Positions 17,032 through 25,857 of a DNA stretch of 64,000 nucleotides are shown one piece after another. This DNA comes from Bacteroidota bacterium (GTDB taxonomy: Bacteria > Bacteroidota > Bacteroidia > B-17B0 > Aurantibacillaceae). The notes beneath the pieces were generated by a model. It saw only the letters and a program-made list of their open reading frames with translations, had not been told where the DNA came from and made no database searches. Location of the stretch: contig JADBXZ010000035.1 of NCBI GenBank assembly GCA_020403265.1, forward strand, positions 62,001 through 126,000. The letters are read 5' to 3'. Position 1 is the first letter of the stretch, and each line of letters begins with the position of its first letter. The position numbers and the translations under genes were made by a program.

Positions 17032-18402
17032 ATGAGTAAAAAAGTTCACCTGATTGCAATTGGTGGCAGCGCTATGCACAACATGGCTTTGGCCTTACAT
17101 GAAAAAGGATTTTTAGTAAGCGGAAGTGATGATGAAATAAATGAACCAAGTAAAAGCAGGCTTTTAAAAGCCGGACTGCTTCCATCGGAAATTGGGTGGT
17201 TTCCCGAAAAATTAAACGCCGAGCTTGATGCGGTAATAGTTGGCATGCATGCGAGAAATGATAATCCAGAATTGATAAAAGCAAAAGAATTAGGACTAAA
17301 AATATATTCTTATCCGGAATATGTTTACGAAGCTACAGCCGATAAAACGCGAATCGTAATTGGTGGAAGTCATGGTAAAACAACCATTACTGCCATGATT
17401 TTACATGTAATGCATGCACTCCAAATTGAAACAGATTACTTGGTTGGCGCGCAATTAGAAGGTTTTAACACCATGGTCAATTTCAGCAACACGTCTAAAT
17501 TTGCAGTGATTGAAGGAGATGAATACCTGGCCTCACCTATTGACAGACGCCCGAAATTTCATCTTTACAAACCAAACATCGCCATTATTAGCGGAATTGC
17601 ATGGGACCATATTAACGTGTTTCCAACGTTTGAAAATTATGTTGAACAATTTGAAAAATTTATTCAATTCATTGAACCCAATGGGCATTTAATTTATTGC
17701 AGTAAAGATGAACAATTGGCTTTAGTTGCCGGAAAAAACTACCCGCAGCTGGCAGGCAAGGAAGGTTATGCCATACCAAATCATGTTATTGAAAATGGAA
17801 CAACTTACCTAATTGATGGGACTCAAAAAATACCGTTATTAATATTTGGCAATCATAATTTAATGAACTTAAATGGTGCGCGACTTGTTTGCAACAAGAT
17901 TGGTATTAGTAACGAACAGTTTTATAAAGCCATTCAAAGCTTTAAAGGTGCTGCAAAACGACTTGAACTTGTTTATAAAAATGAAAGTTTTAATTTTTAT
18001 AAAGATTTTGCACACTCGCCTTCAAAACTAAAAGCAACAACCGATGCTGTAAAAACACAATTTAAAGAGCGTGAAACCATTGCCTGCATGGAGCTGCACA
18101 CATTTAGCAGTTTAACAGAAGAATTTTTATTACAATATAATGGCGCTATGGATTTAGCCGACGAAGCCATTGTTTATTTTAATCCGCATACCATTGAACA
18201 TAAAAAATTAAAGGCTATTACAACCGAACAAGTACTAAGTGCCTTTAATAGAAAAGATTTAAAAGTGTTTACCAAAAGTGAAGAGGTAAGTAATTATCTT
18301 AAATCAAAACAATGGAGAAATAAGGTACTATTAATGATGAGCAGCGGTAATTTTGATGGCATTGATTTCAATGCGTTAGCCCTGGAGCTAAAAATGAATT
18401 GA
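17032..18402 (+). CDS. mpl: UDP-N-acetylmuramate:L-Ala-gamma-D-Glu-meso-DAP ligase (Mpl-type)
   Basis: 456 residues with Mur-ligase architecture. The N-terminal Rossmann domain begins KKVHLIAIGGSAMHNMALAL, with a Met-His where MurC has Gly-Ile/Met variants. The central ATPase P-loop is GGSHGKTTITAM (about 114-125), and EGDEYLASPIDRRPKF (about 161-176) is typical of Mpl. The C-terminal domain includes FYKDFAHSPSKLKATTDAV. Mpl ligates recycled murein tripeptide to UDP-MurNAc in the cytoplasm, saving de novo synthesis. MurC is the main alternative, but the motif set and length fit Mpl better. Confidence 0.88.
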   Translation: MSKKVHLIAIGGSAMHNMALALHEKGFLVSGSDDEINEPSKSRLLKAGLLPSEIGWFPEKLNAELDAVIVGMHARNDNPELIKAKELGLKIYSYPEYVYEATADKTRIVIGGSHGKTTITAMILHVMHALQIETDYLVGAQLEGFNTMVNFSNTSKFAVIEGDEYLASPIDRRPKFHLYKPNIAIISGIAWDHINVFPTFENYVEQFEKFIQFIEPNGHLIYCSKDEQLALVAGKNYPQLAGKEGYAIPNHVIENGTTYLIDGTQKIPLLIFGNHNLMNLNGARLVCNKIGISNEQFYKAIQSFKGAAKRLELVYKNESFNFYKDFAHSPSKLKATTDAVKTQFKERETIACMELHTFSSLTEEFLLQYNGAMDLADEAIVYFNPHTIEHKKLKAITTEQVLSAFNRKDLKVFTKSEEVSNYLKSKQWRNKVLLMMSSGNFDGIDFNALALELKMN

Positions 18403-18589
18403 AATACCGTTGATAAACTTTCAACCCTAAAATTTTTGAAAGTAGATTTCTAATTTAGAAGTTTTTAAACTATTTAAGATTTTTTGTAAGTTAAAGTAGG
18501 AATGCACTTTAAACATATGACTGCAACATTTTGTTAAAATATAAGTACTTAACTTTTATACGTATAATTTTAACATTAACACCAAATCT

Positions 18590-18919
18590 ATGAAACTCGC
18601 GGTAGTAAGCTTATTAACAGGATTAACTTTAACTTTTTTATATTCCTTTAAATTAACTAAACAACAAACCAATCATTCAAAGGCTGATGCTGCCTTAGTG
18701 GACGGACTTTACATATTTTGTGACAGTAAACCAATTATGCCTTACGATAGTCTTGGTAACGTTGAATTGGGTTTTGTAAGCGGAACACAATACCAAACCA
18801 TAAGGGATAATTTAATTAAACGGTCAAAAAAACAGTATCAAAAAGCAGATGGTTTAATTTTGCATTTAAATAAAAAAGGGGTTGATCATTGCACGGTCAT
18901 CAAGTTTAAGTCTGAATAA
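18590..18919 (+). CDS. Hypothetical exported protein
   Basis: 109 residues with a signal-peptide-like N-terminus (MKLAVVSLLTGLTLTFLYSF) and a short mature part. VDGLYIFCDSKPIMPYDSLG and VELGFVSGTQYQTIRDNLI suggest a small alpha/beta fold ending with a helix (KKQYQKADGLILHLNKKG) and a strand. I do not recognise the family. The single Cys near residue 43 is not in a lipobox. It stands alone 187 bp after the ligase gene and before the DUF1801 gene. Probably a periplasmic protein of unknown role. Confidence 0.65.
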   Translation: MKLAVVSLLTGLTLTFLYSFKLTKQQTNHSKADAALVDGLYIFCDSKPIMPYDSLGNVELGFVSGTQYQTIRDNLIKRSKKQYQKADGLILHLNKKGVDHCTVIKFKSE

Positions 18920-18994
18920 TTTTAAACCGGTATAATTTAACGACACAAACTCATTAGCAATTAATTTTTGCTAAATTAGTGTCATTATAATCAT

Positions 18995-19384
18995 ATGTCC
19001 GGCATCCCTCAATACAATCAAAATTTAACTGAACCAGATCAATTAATATGTGATTGGCTTTCAAAAATTATTTGTGAGTATCTCCCCCACTCAACTTCTA
19101 AAATTTGGCATGCTCATCCGGTATGGTTTATTAACGACAACCCCATTGTTGGTTACAGCAAACAAAAAAAAGGCATTCGGCTGATGTTTTGGAGTGGTGC
19201 AGATTTTGAAGAAGTTCAGTTAAATGTACGTGGTTCAAAATTTAAAGATGCCTCCATTTTTTACAACACAATAACAGATATCAACGAAAAGGATTTAAAA
19301 CGTTGGTTGGATAAATCCATCAAAATTCAATGGGATTATAAAAACATTGTTAAACGTAAAGGAAAATTAGAAAGAATCAACTAA
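18995..19384 (+). CDS. DUF1801 (YdhG-like) domain protein
   Basis: 129 residues. The DUF1801 pattern is visible: an N-terminal helix (DQLICDWLSKIICEYLP), then KIWHAHPVWFINDNPIVGYS and KKGIRLMFWSGADF, the beta-hairpin and glycine-rich segment of the family, and a C-terminal DLKRWLDKSIKIQWDYK. The fold is related to frataxin-like/YdhG proteins of unconfirmed function. It is followed 11 bp later by an AHSA1-domain gene; the two families are often found together in Bacteroidota, suggesting a shared but undefined role. Confidence 0.82.
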   Translation: MSGIPQYNQNLTEPDQLICDWLSKIICEYLPHSTSKIWHAHPVWFINDNPIVGYSKQKKGIRLMFWSGADFEEVQLNVRGSKFKDASIFYNTITDINEKDLKRWLDKSIKIQWDYKNIVKRKGKLERIN

Positions 19385-19395
19385 AAAATAAGCAA

Positions 19396-19812
19396 ATGAA
19401 TACACAGTTAATTACGATTGAAACATTGGTTAATTCAGATATTAACAAAACATGGAACTGTTATACAGCGCCGGAACACATCACCAAATGGAATTTTGCA
19501 GCGGATACCTGGCATTGCCCCAGTGCCAGTAATGATTTAAGAGTAGGCGGCAAATACACTGCGCGCATGGAAGCCAAAGACGGAAGTTTTGGTTTTGACT
19601 TTGAATTTATTTACGATGACATCAATGCGCCAAACAGCATGGCTTATACGTTGCTTGACAACAGAAAAGTAAAAGTTAACTTTGAGACAATTGAAGGAGC
19701 AACCAAAGTGGTTGTGGTATTTGAACCTGAAACTGAAAATCCGGTTGAATTGCAGAGAGAAGGTTGGCAAGCCATTTTAAATAATTTTAAAAAATATGTT
19801 GAGGTAATTTGA
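19396..19812 (+). CDS. SRPBCC/AHSA1-domain protein
   Basis: 138 residues matching the activator of Hsp90 ATPase homologue 1-like START/Bet v1 fold: TIETLVNSDINKTWNCYTAP, ITKWNFAADTWHCP, LRVGGKYTARMEAKDG and the final REGWQAILNNFKKYVE. Such small cytosolic proteins have a hydrophobic ligand cavity; no substrate is known. It forms a two-gene unit with the DUF1801 gene and lies just before the zinc-ribbon island. Confidence 0.88.
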   Translation: MNTQLITIETLVNSDINKTWNCYTAPEHITKWNFAADTWHCPSASNDLRVGGKYTARMEAKDGSFGFDFEFIYDDINAPNSMAYTLLDNRKVKVNFETIEGATKVVVVFEPETENPVELQREGWQAILNNFKKYVEVI

Positions 19813-19970
19813 GTTTAAAAACTTAAATTTGATTAAAAGCTAAAGCCGTAGTAAACGTTTGTAATCGTTTGTAAATAATTACAATTGGTTTTGTGGCGAG
19901 TATAGGCATTTATAAGTAAGGCGGTGGACAGGCTCCTCCTCAGACAAAATTTCAGTAGACAACAAAACTT

Positions 19971-20960
19971 ATGTCACGACAACGATATACTTTAGACGAC
20001 CTCCAAGAATACGCTTCTCGTTCTGGTGGAAAGTGTTTAAGCAAAGAGTATGTCAACCTTTCGACACCTTTAAAGTGGCGCTGTGAAAAAGGCCATACAT
20101 GGGACGCAGACTTTCAGATCATCAGACAGGGCGGTTGGTGCCCTGCTTGTAATAAGCCGCAAAAAGACAAAGAAGAAAAATTGAAGATCCTTAAAAACAT
20201 CGCCAAAGAACGAGGCGGTAAATGTTTATCAAAAGAATACATTAATAACTCGACAAAAGTTCAATTCAAATGTGGCGAGGGACATATTTGGTTAATGCGA
20301 CCTCACGACTTTAAAGCAGGTCAGTGGTGTCCTAAATGCGGTATTAAAAGGAGAATCGAAAAAAGAAAAACACCGATAGAAGTTTATAAAAAATATGCGC
20401 ATAGTAAAGGCGGTAAATTTTTATCCACCAATTATTCCAGCGGACATCAAAAACTTTTATGGCAATGCGGTAAAGGACATCAGTGGTCTGCGGCAGGTGT
20501 TATGGTTGTAAATGCTAAAACGTGGTGCCCGCATTGTCGTGGTATGTATAAAGACATTTCAGACATGCAAGCTCTTGCAAAAAAAAGAGGTGGTAAATGT
20601 TTATCAAAAAAATATATAAACTCGAAAACAAAATTAAAATGGCAATGCGACAAAGGTCACGTTTGGCAATCCGCACCAAACAATATTACCAACAACTGTT
20701 GGTGTCCGACATGTGGTTATGTAACAAATGGCGCAAAGCAAAATGACAGCATAGAGAAATATAAAAAAATTGCAATCAAAAAAGGTGGACGACTTTTAAC
20801 TGATATATACATTAATAATAATACACTCATGTTATGGCAATGTAAAAACGGACACAAATGGAAAGCACGTGGCGCAAATGTTTTCCATATGAACTCTTGG
20901 TGTCCTTTTTGCTTCGACATTAAAATGGGGCGCAAAGTTCGGCAGACACTCATAAAGTAG
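19971..20960 (+). CDS. Five-fold zinc-ribbon repeat protein (DUF4379-like)
   Basis: 329 residues made of five tandem 60-64-residue modules, each reading roughly GGKCLSKEYxNxxTxLKWxC, then GHxW, then WCPxC. The proposed zinc ligands are C38/H42/C57/C60, C101/H105/C120/C123, C166/H170/C186/C189, C226/H230/C245/C248 and C291/H295/C311/C314. All five sets are intact. This matches the treble-clef zinc-ribbon domain (PF14311-like) that often accompanies endonucleases, but no nuclease domain is present. Lys/Arg-rich linkers suggest nucleic-acid binding. The gene seems richer in G and C than its neighbours and is flanked by non-coding DNA, consistent with acquisition. Function is unknown. Confidence 0.85.
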   Translation: MSRQRYTLDDLQEYASRSGGKCLSKEYVNLSTPLKWRCEKGHTWDADFQIIRQGGWCPACNKPQKDKEEKLKILKNIAKERGGKCLSKEYINNSTKVQFKCGEGHIWLMRPHDFKAGQWCPKCGIKRRIEKRKTPIEVYKKYAHSKGGKFLSTNYSSGHQKLLWQCGKGHQWSAAGVMVVNAKTWCPHCRGMYKDISDMQALAKKRGGKCLSKKYINSKTKLKWQCDKGHVWQSAPNNITNNCWCPTCGYVTNGAKQNDSIEKYKKIAIKKGGRLLTDIYINNNTLMLWQCKNGHKWKARGANVFHMNSWCPFCFDIKMGRKVRQTLIK

Positions 20961-21443
20961 GACTTAACAATTGAGCACCGCCCAAATTATAACAGCAAAT
21001 AAACCCATGCGGGCTTACTCCGTCATCGCTCGGTGCGGAAAACTGGTCCCCCCTGCTACAGCACGAATACTTTCGCGAGGTACACTAAAGTTTAACTAAG
21101 CGATTAATTAGTGTTTTATAAGGTGAGTAGAAATTATAAATTCCATAATCCGGAGGGGCTCTACTTTGTTAACTTTGCTGTGGTTGAGTGGTTAGATGTT
21201 TTTCCCTAGCTTCCCTCCATTTCCGAGCCTTGGGTTATGAGTTGGCTAATGCTTTGCAACAGACAGGGGAGGTAAATAGCAAGCAAAATTTTCCTCCCCC
21301 TACCCACTTTAAAAGGCAGATAAGTTAGTGCAAATTCTTACCATAAAAAACAGCGCAGCAAGTAATTATAAAACATGTATTAAACAAAACGAATTGAAGA
21401 ATATAAGTTTAAATACTTAAAATAACCGCTAAATTAGCCTTCG
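20961..21443. other. 483-bp non-coding stretch after the zinc-ribbon gene
   Basis: No convincing reading frame. The part from about 20990 to 21310 looks richer in G and C than the surrounding genome. GCACCG at 20975-20980 pairs with CGGTGC at 21031-21036, and CACCGCC at 20976-20982 is the inverse of GGCGGTG at 19920-19926 upstream of the gene, so the zinc-ribbon gene is bracketed by short inverted repeats. It could be the remnant or end of an insertion; no tRNA or transposase is seen. Confidence 0.4.
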
Positions 21444-21968
21444 ATGAAAACGATTGATATCAAAAAAATTGGACTTGAAAGTCTCCATCAATTACAATCT
21501 ATCAGCGCATTAACGTTTTGCGAAACCTTTGGCTCATCTAATAATCCCGAAGATCTGGAATTGTATCTACATAACAATTTAAATGCGGATAAATTGTTGT
21601 TTGAGTTATCAACTAAAGATTCGGAGTTTTATTTAGCTATTTACGAGGGCAAGGTGATTGGTTACCTTAAACTTAATTTTAAAAATGCCCAAACCGAAAA
21701 CCAAGACCCTGAAAAGGTTGAGCTGGAGCGATTGTATGTGCTACAAGAGTTTCATGGCGAGCAAATAGGTTATCAATTAATGCAGTTTGCAATAGAAACA
21801 GTGATGCAACGTGGTTTAAAAACACTTTGGTTAGGCGTGTGGGAAAATAATTTAAAAGCCATAACATTTTATAAAAAGTTAGGCTTTATAACTTTTGGCG
21901 AACATTGTTTTAAATTAGGCAACGACAATCAAAGAGATTTATTAATGAGTCTGTCACTAAACAATTAA
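21444..21968 (+). CDS. GNAT family N-acetyltransferase
   Basis: 174 residues. The GNAT core is clear: [19 protein letters not shown] as strands 2-4, [20 protein letters not shown] with the acetyl-CoA pyrophosphate loop (QEFHGEQIG, a variant of Q/RxxGxG/A), and [19 protein letters not shown] with [13 protein letters not shown] at the end. It acetylates an amine on an unknown substrate, possibly a small molecule or ribosomal protein. The last 12 bp overlap the end of the convergent ABC ATPase gene. Confidence 0.9.
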   Translation: MKTIDIKKIGLESLHQLQSISALTFCETFGSSNNPEDLELYLHNNLNADKLLFELSTKDSEFYLAIYEGKVIGYLKLNFKNAQTENQDPEKVELERLYVLQEFHGEQIGYQLMQFAIETVMQRGLKTLWLGVWENNLKAITFYKKLGFITFGEHCFKLGNDNQRDLLMSLSLNN

Positions 21969-22619
21969 ACCATCCTTCAATCGGATCACCCGGTCGGTTA
22001 ATTTACTGATGTCTTCTTCATGCGTTACAATTACAATGGTGATGCCTTGTTGGTTTGCTTCTTTAAACAAATTCATAATTTCGTAACTTGTGGCGCTATC
22101 CAAGGCGCCGGTAGGCTCATCGGCAAAAATTACTTTTGGTTTAGCTACTAATGCACGGGCAATGGCAACGCGTTGCTTTTGCCCACCGCTTAACTCACTT
22201 GGCAAATGATTGGCCCATTCCAACAAGCCAACCTTCTCCAAATATTCCATCGCTTTGGAGGTTCGTTCTTTACGGGATACTTTTTGATAATACAACGGTA
22301 GCGCTACATTATCTAATGCTGATTTAAAAGAGAGCAAATTAAATGATTGAAAACAAAATCCTAAAAATTTATTTCTAAGTTGAGCTGCTTTTTTTTGAGA
22401 CAAGTGTTTATCAATCAGTAAACCATTTAAATGATAAGTACCTTCATCATACCCATCCAGTATTCCTAAAATATTAAGCAAGGTAGATTTACCTGAACCG
22501 GACGAACCCATAATGGATACAAACTCACCCGAATGAATTGTTAAATCAATTCCCTTTAAAACCGGAAATTCAGATTTACCTAATTGATATGATTTTCGGA
22601 TGTTTTTAAGCTCAATCAT
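21957..22619 (-). CDS. ABC transporter ATP-binding protein (LolD/MacB type)
   Basis: 221 residues from the ATG at 22619 ([14 protein letters not shown]), which starts exactly where the ABC fold starts; an upstream in-frame start near 22661 would add a non-homologous tail. Motifs: Walker [11 protein letters not shown]-loop [10 protein letters not shown], signature LSGGQKQR, Walker [13 protein letters not shown] and H-loop VTHEED. The sequence type is that of lipoprotein-release or macrolide/peptide exporters (LolCDE, MacAB). No permease is adjacent, so its partner must be encoded elsewhere. It converges on the GNAT gene. Confidence 0.9.
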   Translation of the reverse strand: MIELKNIRKSYQLGKSEFPVLKGIDLTIHSGEFVSIMGSSGSGKSTLLNILGILDGYDEGTYHLNGLLIDKHLSQKKAAQLRNKFLGFCFQSFNLLSFKSALDNVALPLYYQKVSRKERTSKAMEYLEKVGLLEWANHLPSELSGGQKQRVAIARALVAKPKVIFADEPTGALDSATSYEIMNLFKEANQQGITIVIVTHEEDISKLTDRVIRLKDGLIV

Positions 22620-22691
22620 CTGACATGCAATATTATCATTAAAACTTGAAATACACATCATTTAAAAAACAAAAAAGGTTTAATTTTAGGC

Positions 22692-23150
22692 ATGCGAAAA
22701 ATTTTATTTGTGTGTTTAGGAAACATCTGCCGATCACCACTAGCAGAAGGCATAGCTTTGCATTTAGTAAAAGAACAAGGGATAAAGAATATTGTGATAG
22801 ACTCAGCCGGAACGGCTAATTACCATGTAAATGAGGCTCCGGATCATAGAACCACTTCCAATGCATTAAAGCACGGTATTGACTTAAGTTCATTACGTGC
22901 AAGACAATTTAAAAAAGGTGATTTTGATGCCTTTGATGAAATATATGTGATGGATGAAAACAACCTAAAAAACGCTTTGAAGTTGGCAGAAACAAATTCT
23001 CATAAAGAAAAGCTAAAACTACTCTTAAGCATTGGTGACTTTGGACGCCTTGATGTACCTGATCCTTATTACGGAACAGAGAATGATTTTGAAAAGGTTT
23101 TCCAGCTGGTTTACAAAGCCATAAAAGAATTAATTAATGTAAAAAATTAA
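22692..23150 (+). CDS. Low-molecular-weight protein tyrosine phosphatase
   Basis: 152 residues, normal LMW-PTP length. The catalytic P-loop C-x5-R-S is CLGNICRSP with the nucleophile Cys8 and Arg14, and the general-acid loop VPDPYYG lies near residue 117. It dephosphorylates phosphotyrosine, in bacteria often on a tyrosine kinase controlling polysaccharide export, or arsenate in the related ArsC branch; the DPYYG motif favours phosphatase. No kinase or polysaccharide operon is adjacent. It is divergent from the ABC ATPase gene across about 70 bp. Confidence 0.95.
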   Translation: MRKILFVCLGNICRSPLAEGIALHLVKEQGIKNIVIDSAGTANYHVNEAPDHRTTSNALKHGIDLSSLRARQFKKGDFDAFDEIYVMDENNLKNALKLAETNSHKEKLKLLLSIGDFGRLDVPDPYYGTENDFEKVFQLVYKAIKELINVKN

Positions 23151-23436
23151 ATCAGAATCCTAAATAGTTCAACAAAAAATTCATTAATCCCCAAACAGAC
23201 AGATGAAAACATTCAACTGGCTGCGATGTAAGTGTTTGTAGGCTTTTCAAGCTTACAATTACGACAAAAAGGCTAACAATTACTAAATCGTGGCCTCTTC
23301 TGTCCTCAGGGCATGAATTACCAGCAATAAGCCAGATAGTTCGTCAAAAGATTTTGACTTTTAAAGACTAATTGCAGTTAAAAGAACTATTCACATCAAT
23401 ACTAAGTTAAACCAGATTTCAATAAAATGGCAATAT

Positions 23437-25851
23437 TTATAATTTAAAATTAACGCTTAGTTTGTAAGCAAAATTGCGAGCTTGGTTTTCAAATTGATAA
23501 TTACCATAGCGATAAAATACACCTACACCAAAGGCGGCTTGTCCCATTGTATACAAGCTATTTAGTCGAATCCCTGCTTCACTGTATCCTTTTTCAATGC
23601 TTTGAATTGCTAAATTGGTAATATTATCCGTATTGGATGCCTGCCCCACTCCTACGTTATGCACTAAATCTAAATTGGGATTTAAAAAATCGTTTTTTCT
23701 AAATAAAGGTCCGGTATTAAAATTTAAGAACAAAGCAGCAAACCTATTACTGACAAATTCATTCAGATACATGGTTTCAAAAGATTGAGCAACACTTAAA
23801 TAATAGGTGTCTGTATTACTTCCAAAATTATTATACTGTATGCTGTATGGCACATTACCGTTTACCATGCCGGCCATTACCTGATAGGTTAAACTACCCT
23901 TTACTTTAAAGTTAATGCGGTGAAAAACTTTTAAATTAATTTTATCATACTCGAAACTGCTTTTATAGCCTGCTATTTCAGTATTTAACCCTCTTATGTA
24001 GCTCAGATAAATCTGGGGCCACTTACTGCCAATTGGAATAAATGAATTAAAGCTTTGAACAAATTTTTGCTTTGGCCAAAATTTTAACTGTAGGCCAACC
24101 TCATTAAGATTAAATGTATTTATAGTATTTTGAAGCGTGTAATTTAAATAGTCTGCATAACCAAACCTACTGTTTATCTGTTGGGTTGAGGCAAAGGCAT
24201 TCAAATTCATAAAACCTCTTTCCATGTTAAATGATAAGCGAGCCATCCCAAACCTGTCCATTTCTTTAATCAAAAAATCACGATTGGTAGAAATGTTAAT
24301 CAAACCATTTTTATCATTCAACACCTCAAAGCCGGCTGTTTCTCTTACATCTCTGTGCAACTCAGCTTTAATGTAGTAATTCTTAAAATTGTTAAAGTAA
24401 ATATTTGCGAAAGTACCATATTTGAATTGCTTGTCTTTAAAACCATAGGCACCGTATGCACCTATATTAAAAAATCGGCATAATTTATCTGACGTACTAA
24501 AACCGCTTCCTAAGCGTACGCCTTCATACTGGTTAATATTGAAAATATATTTTAATTCATAATCAAAATAACCTAAATTGATTTTGCCTTTGGTTAAAAT
24601 ATTTAGCCATTTAATTTTTGAGTCTAACTTTGCTTCTTTACCAATACTGTCAATTACACGGTAGGTGTTCTTTTCTTTTTCTGAAATACTATCTATCCTG
24701 GAAGCAGCCCAAAACTCATCAGATTTATTCAATTCATCTTTGGCATTGTAAGAACTGATCCATTTTTGTTTGAGTTTAAACACACTGTCAATATTTACCT
24801 TTTTAACGTATTGTTTACTATGAGCTTTTAGGAATTTATCACCATCGCCAAGTTTCACGTTTTTAAATATTAATTCAGTATTCAACTGACTTGGAAACCA
24901 ATGAATACTATCAACCTTATTGTAAAGTTGTTGAATTTTTATTTCACTATCTGTTTCTCCTGCATTAAACGGTTTTGCAATCACGTTAGTTAAAACAAAT
25001 TCTGCTTTGTTAATATAAAGTAAACCTTCTAAACCATTTACCTTTAATGTTTTTTTGGGTGCAAATCGAATTATAATTGTGGTATCTGCATGCTGAATGA
25101 GTGTGTCTTTTATTGTAAACCAATAGCGTTGATGAGTTCCTCCGGTCAATGGATTAATGTATTGAATATCCAAAACCTTAATCTTATCGTCATAAAACGT
25201 AAAGGATTGTAATTGAGATGCGAAATTTCCGAACGAATGCTTTTTTAAACCGGAGGTGCGAGAAGCGATGACTTTTTCTTGTGTATTGTTTTTATACTGA
25301 TATTTTTTCTCAGTTACATCCTCCATCAAAAATAAATACTGTTTGTTTAAAAAGGTATCTTTTGGACTTGTTATTTCATCACCCTCTTTATTGCAGGTAG
25401 TAAAATAAGTTTTAGAATATGTTTCGCAAATGTAATTTTTGAGATTAGAAATATCAAATAAAGGCTTACGTTTTATAACCTCGTTAATTAGTTTATTGGC
25501 CGGATTTTCTGAAGCTTTAACTTCTACCTCCATTAAGTTGATGTTTTTAGGGTTCAATTTGATAACAATTGAACTTACATTTTTTACATCACTAATTAAA
25601 AGTGTTTCCTTTTCATAACCAACCAAACTTACCGTTATCGATTTTTGAAGTTCGTTAACTTCAAGACTAAAATTACCGTCAATATCAGCAGAGGTTCCGT
25701 TAGTAGTGCCTGATAACTGAATAATCGCAAAAGGTAAAGATTCTTTTGTTTTAGCATCAACAACCTTACCTTTAAGCAAGGTTTGGGAATGAAGAGCAGA
25801 GCAAAATAATAGTGGTAAAATCCACTTAAGTATTTCAACAAAATTCTTCAA
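23437..25851 (-). CDS. DUF5686 protein with carboxypeptidase-regulatory domain
   Basis: 804 residues. A signal peptide is followed by a carboxypeptidase D regulatory-like domain (about 25-110, LLKGKVVDAKTKESLPFAII). Then comes the DUF5686 region, beginning NKLINEVIKRKPLFDISNLK and running through many aromatic-rich beta strands to the C-terminal YKLSVNFKL, consistent with an outer-membrane barrel ending. Such proteins are widespread in Bacteroidota with no fixed function and are not classical TonB receptors because a plug is missing. The gene begins 6 bp after the acyl-CoA carboxylase gene and probably shares its promoter. Confidence 0.88.
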   Translation of the reverse strand: MKNFVEILKWILPLLFCSALHSQTLLKGKVVDAKTKESLPFAIIQLSGTTNGTSADIDGNFSLEVNELQKSITVSLVGYEKETLLISDVKNVSSIVIKLNPKNINLMEVEVKASENPANKLINEVIKRKPLFDISNLKNYICETYSKTYFTTCNKEGDEITSPKDTFLNKQYLFLMEDVTEKKYQYKNNTQEKVIASRTSGLKKHSFGNFASQLQSFTFYDDKIKVLDIQYINPLTGGTHQRYWFTIKDTLIQHADTTIIIRFAPKKTLKVNGLEGLLYINKAEFVLTNVIAKPFNAGETDSEIKIQQLYNKVDSIHWFPSQLNTELIFKNVKLGDGDKFLKAHSKQYVKKVNIDSVFKLKQKWISSYNAKDELNKSDEFWAASRIDSISEKEKNTYRVIDSIGKEAKLDSKIKWLNILTKGKINLGYFDYELKYIFNINQYEGVRLGSGFSTSDKLCRFFNIGAYGAYGFKDKQFKYGTFANIYFNNFKNYYIKAELHRDVRETAGFEVLNDKNGLINISTNRDFLIKEMDRFGMARLSFNMERGFMNLNAFASTQQINSRFGYADYLNYTLQNTINTFNLNEVGLQLKFWPKQKFVQSFNSFIPIGSKWPQIYLSYIRGLNTEIAGYKSSFEYDKINLKVFHRINFKVKGSLTYQVMAGMVNGNVPYSIQYNNFGSNTDTYYLSVAQSFETMYLNEFVSNRFAALFLNFNTGPLFRKNDFLNPNLDLVHNVGVGQASNTDNITNLAIQSIEKGYSEAGIRLNSLYTMGQAAFGVGVFYRYGNYQFENQARNFAYKLSVNFKL

Positions 25852-25857
25852 AATTTA

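Noticed and set aside
21180-21200. TGGTTGAGTGGTTAGAT resembling a tRNA D-arm
   Set aside because: No matching anticodon stem, T-arm or CCA end could be found.
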